DNA of 64,000 nt, taken from Brugia malayi (Eukaryota > Nematoda > Chromadorea > Rhabditida > Onchocercidae). How positions within the stretch are numbered: position 1 is the first letter of the stretch; the number at the start of each line of letters is the position of its first letter. A model generated the notes under the pieces. That model made no database searches, had not been told where the DNA came from, and was given only the letters and a program-made list of their open reading frames with translations. The stretch lies in the NCBI RefSeq assembly GCF_000002995.4, contig NW_025062478.1, positions 8,408,001 to 8,472,000 of the forward strand, given 5' to 3'. Positions 27,001 through 39,600 of the stretch are shown one piece after another. Both the position numbers and the translations under genes were made by a program.

Positions 27001-29927
27001 TTAGATATGGTGTTGTAAGTAGGGAACGTATAGTTTTGCAAAAAGATGATAATTTAAGATAACTTTAGCTATAACCTTGATGTTTTCAGTCATCTTCGTC
27101 AGATCTTCAAAGAAGGAAGAATTTTTTTGACGAAAAAGATTGAAAATATGATTAAGGAGGTGTTCTATTTATCATGTTTGTGGATTCGTATTGATTTGGC
27201 GAGTTATTATATATGCCGCTCAATGTAAATTTTCAGGATCAGATATTGAGCATTTTGCCTAAGTTTGTTCTCACGCCAGTTAATCAAAAATCAGTACCTA
27301 TTGTATTCAACAAACTCTTGGCTGGAAGGAGTAAGTCCAAAGTTAAAATTTGTTGGAGGAACTAAGGTTATCTTAATTACCGTATTTATCAATCTTTTTG
27401 ATCGGTAAATTTTAGGTATTAAAACTGGCCTTCATCCAATGGGTGCAGGTGAACTACTTGTGGCGCTGCACAAAATTTGTGCTGAAAACAAAGAGGAGAA
27501 CGATTTATTGTTGCAGAGTTAGTGTTTATTTATACTGTACAGTCACACTGTCTTTCTTCGAGATCTGGTTATATTGTTCCGATAATTTGGTAATATTGAT
27601 TAGTTTATGGCTGTTAAGGAAAAGCGTGATGAAGACTACTAAGAATATTAGGATGATATTTTGGTAATTCTTGTTTGAATTTTATTGCATGTTTTATTAA
27701 CGCCTTTTCTTTTATCAGTTCTTGTATTCCCATTAAATAGGAGATGAACAACTGTGATTAATTCCACGAAAGAGCATAGTGCATTTTATGCTATAGTGAT
27801 GTCACTGTAGTGCATTTTCAGATATTGATGTCTTATTAACACAACTGACGGCAACAAAGGATGCTATTGGTTCAGCAATTGATCAGCTTTGTGATGATGG
27901 AATCTTCTCAGAAACATTATTTTATACTGTCACACGTTCACATAAAATTTTTCCTGCTCTAGGTGGCTTTATTTCAAATGTATTGGTGAAAATTGCGAAC
28001 AAAAAACCATGGAAAAATGATCCAAATTTATGGCCTCATTTTGTACGCTGTGCTGTTGCAAATGCTCCACATTCCTACTTCGTTAGTTATTTTTAAAGAA
28101 TTTTTCAGAGAAATTGTTGTGCAATACATTGTGCAATATTTTAATGGTTTCAAGCTTTTTTCGGCAAGGAACAAAGAATATTTTCGCTAGTTAACATGAG
28201 GTCTGGGTTAAATGGTGTTTTTCTTTGAAACTCTAGATATTATGTATTCCGAAATGTAATCGTAATACTTATATGATAAATTACAGAATGTTTCTTTTTT
28301 CTTTGAGATATGAAATAAGAAAATCCTGTTTAGTAGTTTACAGTAATGGGGTTGAGACGGAACAAATTTTAGACATTTTTAGACGGAACAAATACTAAGC
28401 GTTTCGGTAAATAAGTTTAGATAGTTACGAATTTGGACACATAGATTCTTTCTTTGAAGCGTTATCTTAAAATTTCACATTTGTATACTTTAAAATTTGA
28501 TCTGCTACAAGTAGGCAATTTTAAATTTCAGGCAATACTAACAGTTTTAACAAATCATGAATTTGATGAGTTGTTGCAACAATCGCGAAAGGAAGGTACT
28601 GATGTGTTGGGGTCATTACGAGATTATGTTCCATCATTATCGGCACATCAGCAGAAGAAAATTGATCATCATGTTCGAGAAATTATTATGGAATATCGAC
28701 CGGTGAGTTTCTTATTTTTTAATTCCTTCTTAATTTTAAGGTTTTTGAATGGATGGAGGATAATTTTGAGGGCATTTTTTGCTTCACAGACTGTCAGATG
28801 CTTCCCACTTCTTGCTTTTTAGATTCAAGTAAAAAACTTTAAAAATAAACTTCAAGTTATTTATGAAATAAAAAAGTTATTTTACGAAAACCTCGTCTTA
28901 GCGACAGTGACTATCACAAACTGTTTTCGCATTTGTTTTGTTTTGTTTTTTTTTTTCCTTTCTTCACTGTTTAGTCCGTAACGAATGAGCGTAGTCGTGA
29001 GAAAAATATAATCAACTCTTTTTTTCGCAGAATTTTTAAACTTCATATTAACTTTCATACTATAAATTTTAAACTTCACAAGCTAATAATTTTATGAAGG
29101 AATGAGAGAAACTTCAAAACTATGTGACAAATATTTTTTATTCACAAAAACAATATTAAACAACTGAAATTTGTAAGTTACATAATTATGAATAATATGA
29201 TTCTATGAACCAATTATAATTACAGTTATTAATTACACATTACTCGAATGAGACACATATATCCGTCTTTATGAGGAGAACAAGAATGTGCTTAAAGATA
29301 AAGGCGAGGAATGAAAAAAATATAACTGATGTAATGGCAGAACTGCTCCTTTTTGCGTTATTTTCGAGTTATATGATAAACATTACTTTTTATGCTCAAA
29401 AAATATGTGTTAGACAAATAAACTTCATAAATTAAGTGATTATAAGTAATGTGATTTTATATCTATGATAAAAGGAGTTTCTGTTTCTGTAAATGAATCC
29501 AAGTTTAAGCTTTTTGATAAATCGGTAAAAAGGCAGTTTTTATTTCTTGCTTAGGAAAATTTAATAAAACGAAGATTTTCGTAATTTTATGGAGAAAGTG
29601 AAAAAATTCTTTCATTTTTCTTATGTATATTTGGCGTAATGTCAGTTGCACTTCTTTTTTTAATGTTTTTTTTAATCTTTTTTTTTAAAAAAATTGATAG
29701 ATTTCTTTCAGAAAAGAGGAAAATCTACCGTATTTTTAAATCTTATATGAAATATCGTTCTTAGTTTTCTTTTGTTTGAGAAATCATGGTATTTTATTTC
29801 AGGATAGATCGGAAAACAAGGAGAATGTTTTTAAATCTGATATGAAATATCATTCTTAGTTTTCTTTTGCTGGAGAAATCATGGTATTTTATTTCAGGAT
29901 AGATCGGAAAACAAGGAGAATGTCTAA
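21058..29927 (+). CDS. Symplekin (pre-mRNA 3'-end processing scaffold)
   Basis: 25 exons, all phase-compatible, give 1097 residues (human has 1274): 21058-21087, 21223-21297, 21685-21818, 21914-22007, 22214-22356, 22482-22545, 22670-22892, 23097-23269, 23409-23504, 23702-23881, 24003-24177, 24405-24502, 24614-24737, 24988-25174, 25368-25496, 25592-25673, 25772-25941, 26010-26232, 26631-26766, 26892-26992, 27237-27330, 27416-27517, 27822-28081, 28532-28702, 29898-29927. Symplekin scaffolds the CPSF/CstF and histone cleavage complexes in the nucleus. Family-like stretches include LLDNFLDEMLEF and HVNLPPTLATSQVKSVRKEL in the N-terminal HEAT region, an acidic linker near GPSIPIEKSQTQFAVDITAQ, and MIENCPQGAETF, MGAGELLVALHKI and FPALGGFISNVL in the C-terminal domain. 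The intron after 25941 appears to begin with GC. The last exon exists in two tandem copies. The long human C-terminal tail is absent. Confidence 0.95.
27103..27159 (+). other. Possible cassette exon of symplekin
   Basis: 57 bases lie between a good acceptor (CTTCGTCAG) and a GT donor (GAG then GTGTTC). They are open in the phase shared by the flanking exons and would insert 19 residues (IFKEGRIFLTKKIENMIKE). Human symplekin has no insert at this point, so it may be optional or not used. Confidence 0.3.
29727..29923 (+). repeat. Tandem duplication of symplekin last exon with its acceptor
   Basis: Two copies with a 95-base period each contain intron end, acceptor (ATTTCAG) and the terminal coding stretch DRSENKENV. 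Copy 1 exon starts at 29803 and would run to a TAG at 29857-29859, adding FKSDMKYHS. Copy 2 starts at 29898 and stops at 29925-29927, followed by AATAAA at 29987-29992. The nearness to the poly-A signal favours copy 2 as the main end; copy 1 could be an alternative. Confidence 0.88.
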
Positions 29928-29986
29928 GGATCTCAGATGATATTAATTTTGTGATTGTTTTCTCTGTGCAAAGTTTGTAATTAAAG

Positions 29987-29992
29987 AATAAA
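29987..29992 (+). terminator. Poly-A signal AATAAA for symplekin
   Basis: A canonical AATAAA lies 60 bases after the stop at 29925-29927, the expected position for symplekin 3'-end cleavage. Confidence 0.6.
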
Positions 29993-30372
29993 TCATTTTG
30001 CAAGCATATACAATGTTATCTGTAAATGTGTTGTATTTTACTACGAATGATTTATCTAGTATGAATGTGCGCTAATTTTCTTTTCTTCCAGTGACATTTA
30101 GGAATGAGATTGAAAGTATGAAGAGCTTTGTTAAAAATCGTAGCACTAGTGATTGATTTGCGTAATTGTGGACGACGGCTATGTTTGCTTGTAGGAATAG
30201 CCACTCATGGTGCGAGTGTTGCGGGAATTATAGAGCTTATGATTGTAATGTAGTTTAGTTCGATATATGCGAAATGCGCATGAGAATAGTCCTGCTGCTT
30301 ATTTCTGGCATATGTATGATGTAGGCAGGTACGTATGTGAAGAGTCAGAAATTGAGAATACGATGAGCTAAT
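29993..30372 (+). promoter_or_regulatory. Short intercistronic region, possible operon spacer
   Basis: Symplekin and the GNB1L-like gene share a strand and are separated by 445 bases stop to start. About 100 bases after the poly-A signal stands a strong acceptor (TTTTCTTCCAG, ending 30091). In nematode operons a trans-splice acceptor at about this distance marks the next gene's 5' end. Upstream ATGs between 30092 and 30372 argue for a spliced leader nearer the start or for further splicing. Confidence 0.4.
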
Positions 30373-32612
30373 ATGTCAAGAACAATGAGAAAACCGCTTC
30401 CATTATTTGTTCACTACGGTTTCGCTGGCGGTATTTCTTGTTCCGCAATTGTTTCGGTGAATAATGAACCCTATTTGGCCGTTGGCACCACAAATGGAAA
30501 GTGTGAGCTTTATTCACCTAGAACTCATTTGCGCACCTCCATAATTTACAGTTAGTTTTAGTTCTTTAATAGACTATAATCTTTCTATATTCTCTAAGGC
30601 ATATTTTTTGTCAATTACGAATTTCACTACTATTCTTTATTTTGAAAGTTTTTGATGAATGTTGGAAGGATTTACATCGAACCCTCAAGGTACTGATTTG
30701 AATATATATTTTATGCATAACGAAGCAACGCTTTAGAAATATTTTCAGATTAAGAAAAGGTTAAAGTTTTAATGGTAAGCAGATGTTAATTACGTATTTA
30801 GAGGGTATTTCAAGTGCTTATTTTTGAAATATATTTCTGGTTTCACATCATCGAGTACAGACATTTTCCTATTGAACTGAGTTTTAAATTTTCATATTTG
30901 ATGGAAGACTTATCGGTTCTTGACATGTTTTTTGTTGGAACGTTTGAATTGTTATATGGTTCGTCCGAGTAATTTGTATTGACTATCTACTGATGAGAAG
31001 AATTGGAAGAATTCAGTATGTAATTCATCATACTTCATCTATATTCCAGTTGACCCAAATAATCGTTCAGTAGCAGCGGTGGGACAATTTACAAAAGACT
31101 GCTTATTTGTGCATATTCGTGCTTATGCAATTATATTAGTATCTGTGGATAAAGCTTCGAAGGTCAAAATTTCTCATTATCGTTGTGTAGAAGAGTTGGA
31201 ATACTGAATTATTCAGGAAAATAACGATCTCTTTAACACATGTGATCTTGAATTAAGTAAAACATTTTTTTGTAAGAATGATCTTATTTAATTCTGTTAT
31301 TTAGATATTAAGTTTCTGTCTCACAAGGACAATAAAAACAGAATTCTACGGCTTTTGTGGTTCATTTTGTTATGAATCTCAATTATTTTGTCCATTTCTT
31401 GAGGTACTTCTAGCTCACTTTGTCTTCTTTTTTTGTAACTTCAATTCTAATTTCATCTCTCATTTCATTTTCTTTCCTTTTTTTTAAAATGTGTTTGTGT
31501 TGAGAATAGCAAATGTTTGATCGGCGTTTTTACCGACGAAACAGAACAGATGTCTCGATTTTGGTCTCCTGATGATGATGCTAGCACTTTCATGGCCTTC
31601 TCTATATCTAATAATGGATATTTAGCTTGTGGTTTAGAAACGGGAAAAATAAAAGTTGTGAATGTTGAAGATTTCAGTGTTATAGGTGAGGTATGTAGTA
31701 AATTTGAAACTAATTAACTTTTTTTGATTCTTTGATTAATTTGTCGATGATTTTTAAAGTAATTTTGTTTATTCCAAATGTTCGTAGGTCAATTTTTTCA
31801 AACAATTCATGTTGCGTATTTCAGAAAAAACTTTTTCCCGAACCTGTTCTTGCTTGTGCATCATTTGCTAACACACTAGCCGTGTCATCTGTTAAATCTC
31901 CATTGGTGTTGGTCACTGTGAGAATAAATGAAATCGTTGTTGAGAAGGAGATTTTGTTCCCTCAAAAGTAAGTTCTTGATAAACTGTTTGGATGACTAGC
32001 TATTGAATGGAATACTTATTTTATGTGCACTTTGCGAAGGGCTAAGAATAATGATAACTAAAATAATGACCATCTGATTATGCTTGAATAAAAAAATATT
32101 TCTTGAATAAAAAAAAAAAAAAAATATTTCTCGGAAGGTTTATTGTTAGTTTACTAATATTTTCATAGTTTATGATCACATTCTTTTTTTGCTGAACTTT
32201 TGTAGTTTTGTGAAGCAGCTTGTGAGCAAACTATCGAATTTTAAGACCATTTGAAAATTTTCACAATATTTTGGTGAGAGCGCTTTGAAATGCGCGAAGA
32301 TTGAATTGTTTGAGAATAATAGCGCCACGCATTTTCGTTACATATGTTCGTTCTTTCTAACAAAAAGTTTAATACAGAGCTGGTGGCTGCTCTTCTCTAT
32401 CCTTTTCAAATTGCGGCAAAGAGCTTGCTTCTGGATATTGGAATGGAACTGTGCGTGTAAATTCCGTGAAAACAGGAGCAATACGAGCCGTTCTAGATTT
32501 TCACTCTGAAATCATCAATTGTTTGTGCTGGACTAAAATTGATGGCCAACGATTACTGTTTGTTTGTTCAAAGGATACCAAATTATCAATATGGAATTTA
32601 TACAATGATTAA
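30373..32612 (+). CDS. GNB1L-like WD40 protein (ASTRA-associated protein 1 family)
   Basis: Six exons (30373-30550, 31050-31162, 31305-31403, 31505-31690, 31825-31967, 32378-32612) join in phase to 317 residues, close to human GNB1L (327). The fold is a WD40 beta-propeller. The best matches to GNB1L are at the end: GKELASGYWNGTVRV, AIRAVLDFHSEIINCLCW and SKDTKLSIWNLY. GNB1L/Asa1 proteins work with the TTT complex in maturing PIKK kinases; that role here is inferred from family. The N-terminal repeats are divergent and few WD pairs are canonical. The acceptor at 31504 (GTTGAG) is weak but is the one that fits the phase; the stronger AATAG five bases on does not. A splice-like block at 30649-30689 was excluded because it breaks the phase. 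Confidence 0.72.
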
Positions 32613-33622
32613 ATTATTAAAAAGAATTCGTTGTAAACTGTATTTTCCTAATATTTTAAAGCATTTTGGAAAACCTGCTAAGCGAAGATTATTTCTTTTA
32701 AGCAGGGCAATAATTTGTAGTAAAAATGGTACTTCATATGGATTTGTTTGCAAATCGTAAACAATGCATTTTGTTTGTTACATGTTTTGCTATAGGTATG
32801 ATAATATAGAAACTATGGAAAGAAATTCAGTGCTTAGTAGATTTATCAAAATTAAAATTAAGGTATATTTTTAAACACGAGTCAATAATCAATTATTATG
32901 AGAATCTCATCCAGTAACAACCAACTTCATGAAAAATTCTACTTACATACTTGAGAGATGTTTGACATCAGTTATTCTTAGTTGAATTAGTATAAATAAA
33001 TATTCCTTTACAAATCTGAATATAAACAAAATTATTTCTTTAAGGATTAAGTTCGCGGTGGAAATTCAATTTAATTTAAAATGATACGGATGTTTAATAA
33101 AGCATGTTAACATTTGAGTCGGCACTAAAGTTTCTTTTATTGTATTTATGCTGAAAAATTTTAAGACGGAAATAAGAAGAGGTAAGAGAAAGAGGGGTGG
33201 AAGGTTTTATTTTGTTCGACATTATCAATCAAAGAATAAATGCAATTCGTATTGGGAAATGGACGAGCAACTGGTGAAAAGAGCTTCAAGAGAGATTTAT
33301 TTTCTACGAGATAGCGTACAGCCATTTGTTGAGTCTGAAAGGAAGACATTTACATTTTTTCATTGCGCCTGGTACTGAAGGAGGGTTTGTGGAATTTCTG
33401 ATAAGGGTTTTCGAAAAATCCTTAAATTTTTTACTTAAATTTTTACCCGTAGAGTTCTTTTTACATTTCTCAGAACTGTAACTTTGAGTTTTTCTAATAT
33501 TAGAAGCGTCAGACTAGTCAAGTAAAAAGTAAGTATGAATGAGGTAAGCCATGCAATTGGACAATCTTATTTTCAGAGCTTCAGGAACTCTTTTTTCTGT
33601 CAACAAAATTTTTGTCCTACCA
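32613..33622. other. Gap between GNB1L-like gene and peroxidasin
   Basis: Nothing recognised. Open frames of 60-76 codons lie at about 33150-33380 on both strands over the same bases and look like chance. AATAAA near 32995 may end the GNB1L-like transcript. TTTTCAG ending at 33576 is a good trans-splice acceptor for peroxidasin, leaving a 46-base 5' UTR. Confidence 0.5.
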
Positions 33623-36600
33623 ATGTCTTCGTTATCCTTTATTTCATTTCTTATCCTAATGATAAACAGTAAAGCAGTAGTGGAACAGTGTCCAGAACGA
33701 TGCTTATGCCACGAAGGATTGATTGACTGCCGTCGACAGTTATTATTTGCTGTACCTCGACATTTACCGGCAAATACTACTGTGTTAGATCTGCGAAATA
33801 ATCGACTGATGAAGATTTCCAGGAGTGACTTCAAGAATTTGGCGAAATTAGAACTTCTGTTGATTTCATGGAATCAGATTCATACTTTTGAAGAGGCATT
33901 TCTTAATAAAGTTATCAACATTTTCAAATTTTTTGTTACATAAGTCATCAGTAAGTTTTTGATTTTTCTTGGATTGGTAGTGATTTCACTTGTTTTCCTT
34001 CGCATTATAACTATTATTCAGGGAACATTGGACAGAAATCTGAAGCTTAGGAAGTTATTGCTGGCTGGAAATCGTTTGAAATCAATTCCTAAGTTCAGTT
34101 CTCATCATCTCACCAATCTACAACACATCGATTTATCGATTAACAATATTGGTTTCATGGAGCAGCAACCATTATGGAATGTGCCAAATCTTCAGGTGTT
34201 GAATTTGGCCGACAATGTTATTCAGACACTTTCACAGCATTTTTTTGACTATTCGAAGAAGCTCAAAACACTCATTCTTAGTGGTAATCCACTGAATTGC
34301 GACTGCAGGTATAGATTACTTCATTTTTGCTTAATTGAAATTAATTAGTGATATGAATTATGAACAGTAGTAATATTCTTTAGTAATTTAGAATTTTTTC
34401 CGAAGCCAAAATTTTTCAGATCATTTGGGAAGAGAAAGGAGACAGTTGGTTTCTAACACCTAAAAATCATTGATATTTTTTTTAGAATTTATAAAGAATG
34501 GTACTATAACTTTTAGATATTAATATTTTGTAATATGCTCATTGAGTATAATAGCGTCTTGGAACATATTTTCAGCGCATATATGTTTTCTTAAGCATTA
34601 CCGCTCTCTTATCTTGAAATCGTATTTCATTTGGAACTTTTTAGCTATATTCTTAACATAACTATCATTTTATAAAAATTAGCAACTGCTATTGCACGGA
34701 TTGGAGAGGCACAAATTGCATTAGAAATTTCATTTCTAATAAATGTGTGATGTGTTCTTGAATGTTAAACATCTATTAAATCCAAATAGTTTAACTCTTG
34801 GTATATTTGCTCAAGAAGTGGATCGAGTGTACTATATATAAATAACTTTTTTGTTATCATTTCGGGTGGTTACCACTGGCTAATTTTATTAATCAACGAT
34901 GCAATGTGTCACCAGTGTGTCACAATCCAGATATACTTCGTCAGCGACAATTCTCATCACTAAGAAACGAAGAGCTTCAATGCTTTGGAGTAAAACTGCT
35001 AGACAATAAGCAGAATGCGAAATGTGAAGTCGACAGAGCACCAGTTACTTTCATCTACAAGTAACTTTTTCAAATTGAAATCTTGCTGCACTTCCGTCTT
35101 TCCTTCTCTCTCTCCGCTTCTCCTCTCTTTCTCACTATCCAGACTTTTCTGGACGTTGACTAAAAGTTTAAAGTCTTTAAATGTTTCTCAAGTATTACGG
35201 AAAATAGAGATAACGAGAAATGTTGAATTTTTCCTAAAAAGAGAGTAATACAAACTTAGTATGAATGCGAATTATGAAAGATAACAAAGGAAGGATGACG
35301 TTATGTTCTGGAAAGTAATTAGTTTAAAATAAGTATGAAATGAATATTAGTTGAAAGGTAACATGAATTTATTCATATTTTGATTGAATTGTAAGATAAC
35401 TTGAAGAAGAGAAAGAGTGGTTGATAATAATACGAAAGGAATCAAAATATTATCGAATGGTATAATTTCGTTAGATTCTGGTGTTTCATTGAAGGAATTG
35501 CAATGCACTATCGATTACAACACAACTTTCATAAGGTAAAGTTTTCTTGAAATACAATTTTTTCTTAAAATTTTGCTAGCTGAATTTAACATCTTTGAGG
35601 AATAAATTATAGCAAATCTCGTCTTCCACGTAAAATTCTTGACGTTCATTCTGCACCAAAATTTACGCTGAAACCAAAAGATCGTTCATATCGTGAAGGA
35701 ACCACTGTTCGGCTTGACTGTGAGGTTCTTTTTCTTTATCGATTTCTTTTGAGTTCAGCATATATATGCTTTAGAAATTAAAAGGAAAATCTTCTAACAA
35801 TCTTTAATTAATGGTCAAATGTGAAAAAAATCTTCAGTGTTTAAAATATTGTAGGTAACTGGTAAGCCTCGACCATCTATAACCTGGTATTTTAATGGCA
35901 GAAAGTTAAAGAGATCTCGAAAGTATGAAATGAACCTTGAGCAGACCAGTTTGAACATTTATCCATTTTTGGAAAGAGATATTGGAAAGTGAGTTTACTG
36001 GTTTTTCGATTCAGAATTATTGTACAGACAAAATCCAATTTCAAACTGATAAACAATTAAATTTCTGAGAAGAAAATTGCGTTTTTCAACCTAGTTAGCT
36101 AATTAATTAAAGTTATCTGTTCAGGTACACTTGCATTGCGGAGAATGCGTATGGACGAATTGAAACTTCAGCTGAAGCTCGTCTTGTTTCCAGTTCTCCA
36201 CCCGTTATTACAGAGAGTCCAGAAAATCAAAAAGTATCATTGGGCTCAACTGTAACGTTCCGTTGTCGAGCTGACGGTGAACCTCGCCCATTTATTACAT
36301 GGTTTTTCAACGGTGGCGAAATATCCATACTTAAAGGACATTTTTACGTAAGATATTTCACTACATTTATTAATTTTTATTCTACTTTTAACTTTATGTC
36401 TTTTATTCTTTCCAAAATAAAACCAATTCCTCGTTTTAGGTATCAGATGATGAAATGGAATTGACCATTTCGGGGGTTACAAAACATGATGAAGGTGTGT
36501 ATTCATGCATGGCCGGTAATACAGTTGGTTCAATGATTGCTGACGCTCGTTTACTAATCGATCAGAATCAAATTCAAGATGGTTCAATAAATGATCATTT

Positions 36601-39600
36601 CATTCACAATATATTCCATCAAGCATCTCAGAATGTTGATAGGTTTTGCTTGAAATTAAAACTAATAATTTGCTTGAAATCAAAATTAATAATGATAAAA
36701 ATCACACATTCATGATAGATAGGAAATGTGTATAATTCTTTAATGTATGTTGCTATAAATCTTATGTTTAATTTTAGTGCTATCGAACAAACACGTGAAA
36801 AATTATCAAAAATAACTAATCCACATGAACTTTTACGATGGTTTCAATTTTCATTTCCTCAAGCAATAGAGCTTAGTCGTGCACGAGAAATCTATGAGGA
36901 AAGCATACGTCTTATCCAAAAACATGTCGAGAAAGGTGTGTCAGATTTATCCTTATTTTTCATCCAGACCAATACTTCAGCATTCAAGAGATTCAATTTT
37001 TATGCAAAATTTGCGCTGACATGTTTAATAATGAAGTTGTAAAGCGGCCTTGAATTTTTTTTTTATCTAGGACTTTATTTCACGGTTTCAGAATCATCTG
37101 GTCGATCAAATATTACTTAAATTATAGTGGGGAAGAAGTATTTAAGAATTTTTTTTTTTTGTAAATTTGTTTCGTATGATATTTTTGAATTACGAATTAC
37201 GAGTTATTTGAGGAGTTAGGTAATCACAGTTTTGATAAACTTTGGATTGTTTAGGTTTAACCTTATCTCTTCATGAACTTCCGTCGAATGTTTCAATTGA
37301 ATCTGTCCTTGCCAAATCTCATGTTGATATGCTAGTGCAACTAGCTGGTTGCTCGGGAGCACAAACTCGAGATCCTTGTGATGATCACTGCTTCCATTCA
37401 CGTTACAGGTTCCTATTGATTTCATCAATTCCAATTAGGAAACTTCTTTTTGATTCGTATGTTTTTTCACCGATTCTGGATACAGGTATGAAGTACTCTT
37501 TTTGGAATTCCTCGGAAATACCCTCCGCTCCTTGTTCAGTGTATCTTTTTTCCAAATTCCTGGAAAAATCAAATTCGACTTTCCGAAAAATTGCATCTGA
37601 CTCACGCCTACTAGAAAAAAGTTCCTTGCAAGATATCAGTTAATGTTAAAGTTGGTAAGTAATGCACTTTTAATTAATAAAAGTTTTAACTGTTAAAAAT
37701 CTTCAGAACTTATGATGGACAATGCAACAATGAAATTCACACAATGTGGGGTGCAAGTCAAACGCGTTTTCGACGTTTATTACCACCAATATACGAAAAT
37801 GGCTTCAATACACCAGTTGGGTGGGATCCGAACAAGTTATATTTTGGTTATCGCAAGCCTAATGCACGCAGCGTGTCCAGGAAGGTTGCTTATTTGTGGG
37901 TTTAATAGAATTGCGTGCAAGATGAAGAACTAAATTAATGTAATTATATTTCAGCTCCTTGGAACCAAACATACTACTCCGCACAAAACTTATTCAGCAA
38001 TGCTAATGCAATGGGGGCAATTTATTGGTAATTCTAGAAAGATTAAGTTTTTAAACTAGAAATTCGAATCCAAGGATTTAGAATTGGTCTACTTGCAAGA
38101 AAAAAAAAATTCAGATCATGATTTGGACTTCACTGCAACAGCAATTAGTCGCCAAGCATTTGCTACGGGTGCTATTTGTAATCGGACCTGCCAGCACCTC
38201 AACCCGTGTTTCAACATACCGCTGTCGTATGATGATCCAAGAATGCTTTCGAAGTTTGTCAAAAACAAATTACTAAAAAAAAAAGAGACGGATTAAAATT
38301 TTCTTACAATCTCCAATAGTCATATAAGTGGACAAAAATTTGGACAAAATATATTTGCCAACAACGATGTTTAGCGCTACTAGCGATTGGTCCATCAGAA
38401 TCTTTTTCCAGTCCGCAATATCCCTGTATTGAATTTGAGCGTTCGAGTGCAATATGCGGTTCCGGTGAAACATCACTTATTTATCGTCATGTTACTTATC
38501 GTGAACAAATGAACACTGTAAGTTCCTTTTTTTAACTCAGCAAAACCGTTACTAGAAATTTCCATCATTACTGAGAGCGGCATATTGCAGATTACAAGTT
38601 ACATTGACGCTTCGGGGATATACGGTAGCACAGAGGAAGATGCGTATGATTTACGTAATTTGAGTCCGGACCAAGGCTTACTGAGGTAGTAGATGATTGT
38701 TTTCATATTATCATTTGCTTTCTTTTTCTTTTGAATTATTTGGACACTTTTATTTGGTCGAGACTGGAAATCTAAAATACCTTAGGGTACTTGGACTAAA
38801 AACAAAAAACAAAATGAAGAAACAGCAGAGTTATATTCGAACTTTGTAAACGAAAATAAGTATTTGCATTAATCATATTTTCTTGTTCAGTAAGTTGTCA
38901 TTTTTCATTCTTGTTTCACATTTTAAAAAGGATTTTGCTAATTTATATCTTTTATGCAAAAAAAAAAAGTTCAAACAGATATGATATGGTATCATCTGCA
39001 AATAAGCCTTATCTGCCTTTTGAACGTGATTCACCAATTGATTGTCGACGAAACTGGACTTTGGATTATCCAATACGATGCTTTCTGGCTGGAGATTTTA
39101 GAGCTAATGAACAGGTTAAAGGAAACGATGTTAATAACATATTACAAATACAAGTAATATATTCACCAATTAGTGGTTTTCGTGTTCGTCTAGAAAGGAA
39201 ATTATTGTTTTTAAGTCCTATATTGCCTTATTGTTTACCATTCCTCATAAAATTATTTCTTTACAGCTGGGATTAATAACTATGCATACAATTTTTATGC
39301 GAGAACACAACAGATTGGCAATCGAAATTGCCAGTTTAAATCCTGATCTGGACGGTGAAACAGTGTTTCACGAAACTCGAAAAATTGTTGGCGCTGAATT
39401 GCAGCATATTACATTTCATTATTGGTTACCAAAAGTTCTTGGGAAAGTTTGTTTTTGGCATATTAATTTAAATATGGATTAAGTCAAATTTGAATTTGTT
39501 TGGAAAGATCTGATTCTGTCATAATTTGCAACTGAAATACAAACCACTGCCAAACCCTGACAATGCCTGATACTTGTAAGCAAATGATTATATCGACAAA

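Noticed and set aside
30649..30689. Possible second exon of the GNB1L-like gene
   Set aside because: It breaks the phase to the exon at 31050, while direct joining of 30550 to 31050 works and gives the expected protein length.
33148..33834. Frames of 60-106 codons upstream of and antisense to peroxidasin
   Set aside because: The antisense frame is a shadow of the first LRR exon, and the upstream frames overlap each other with no supporting signals.
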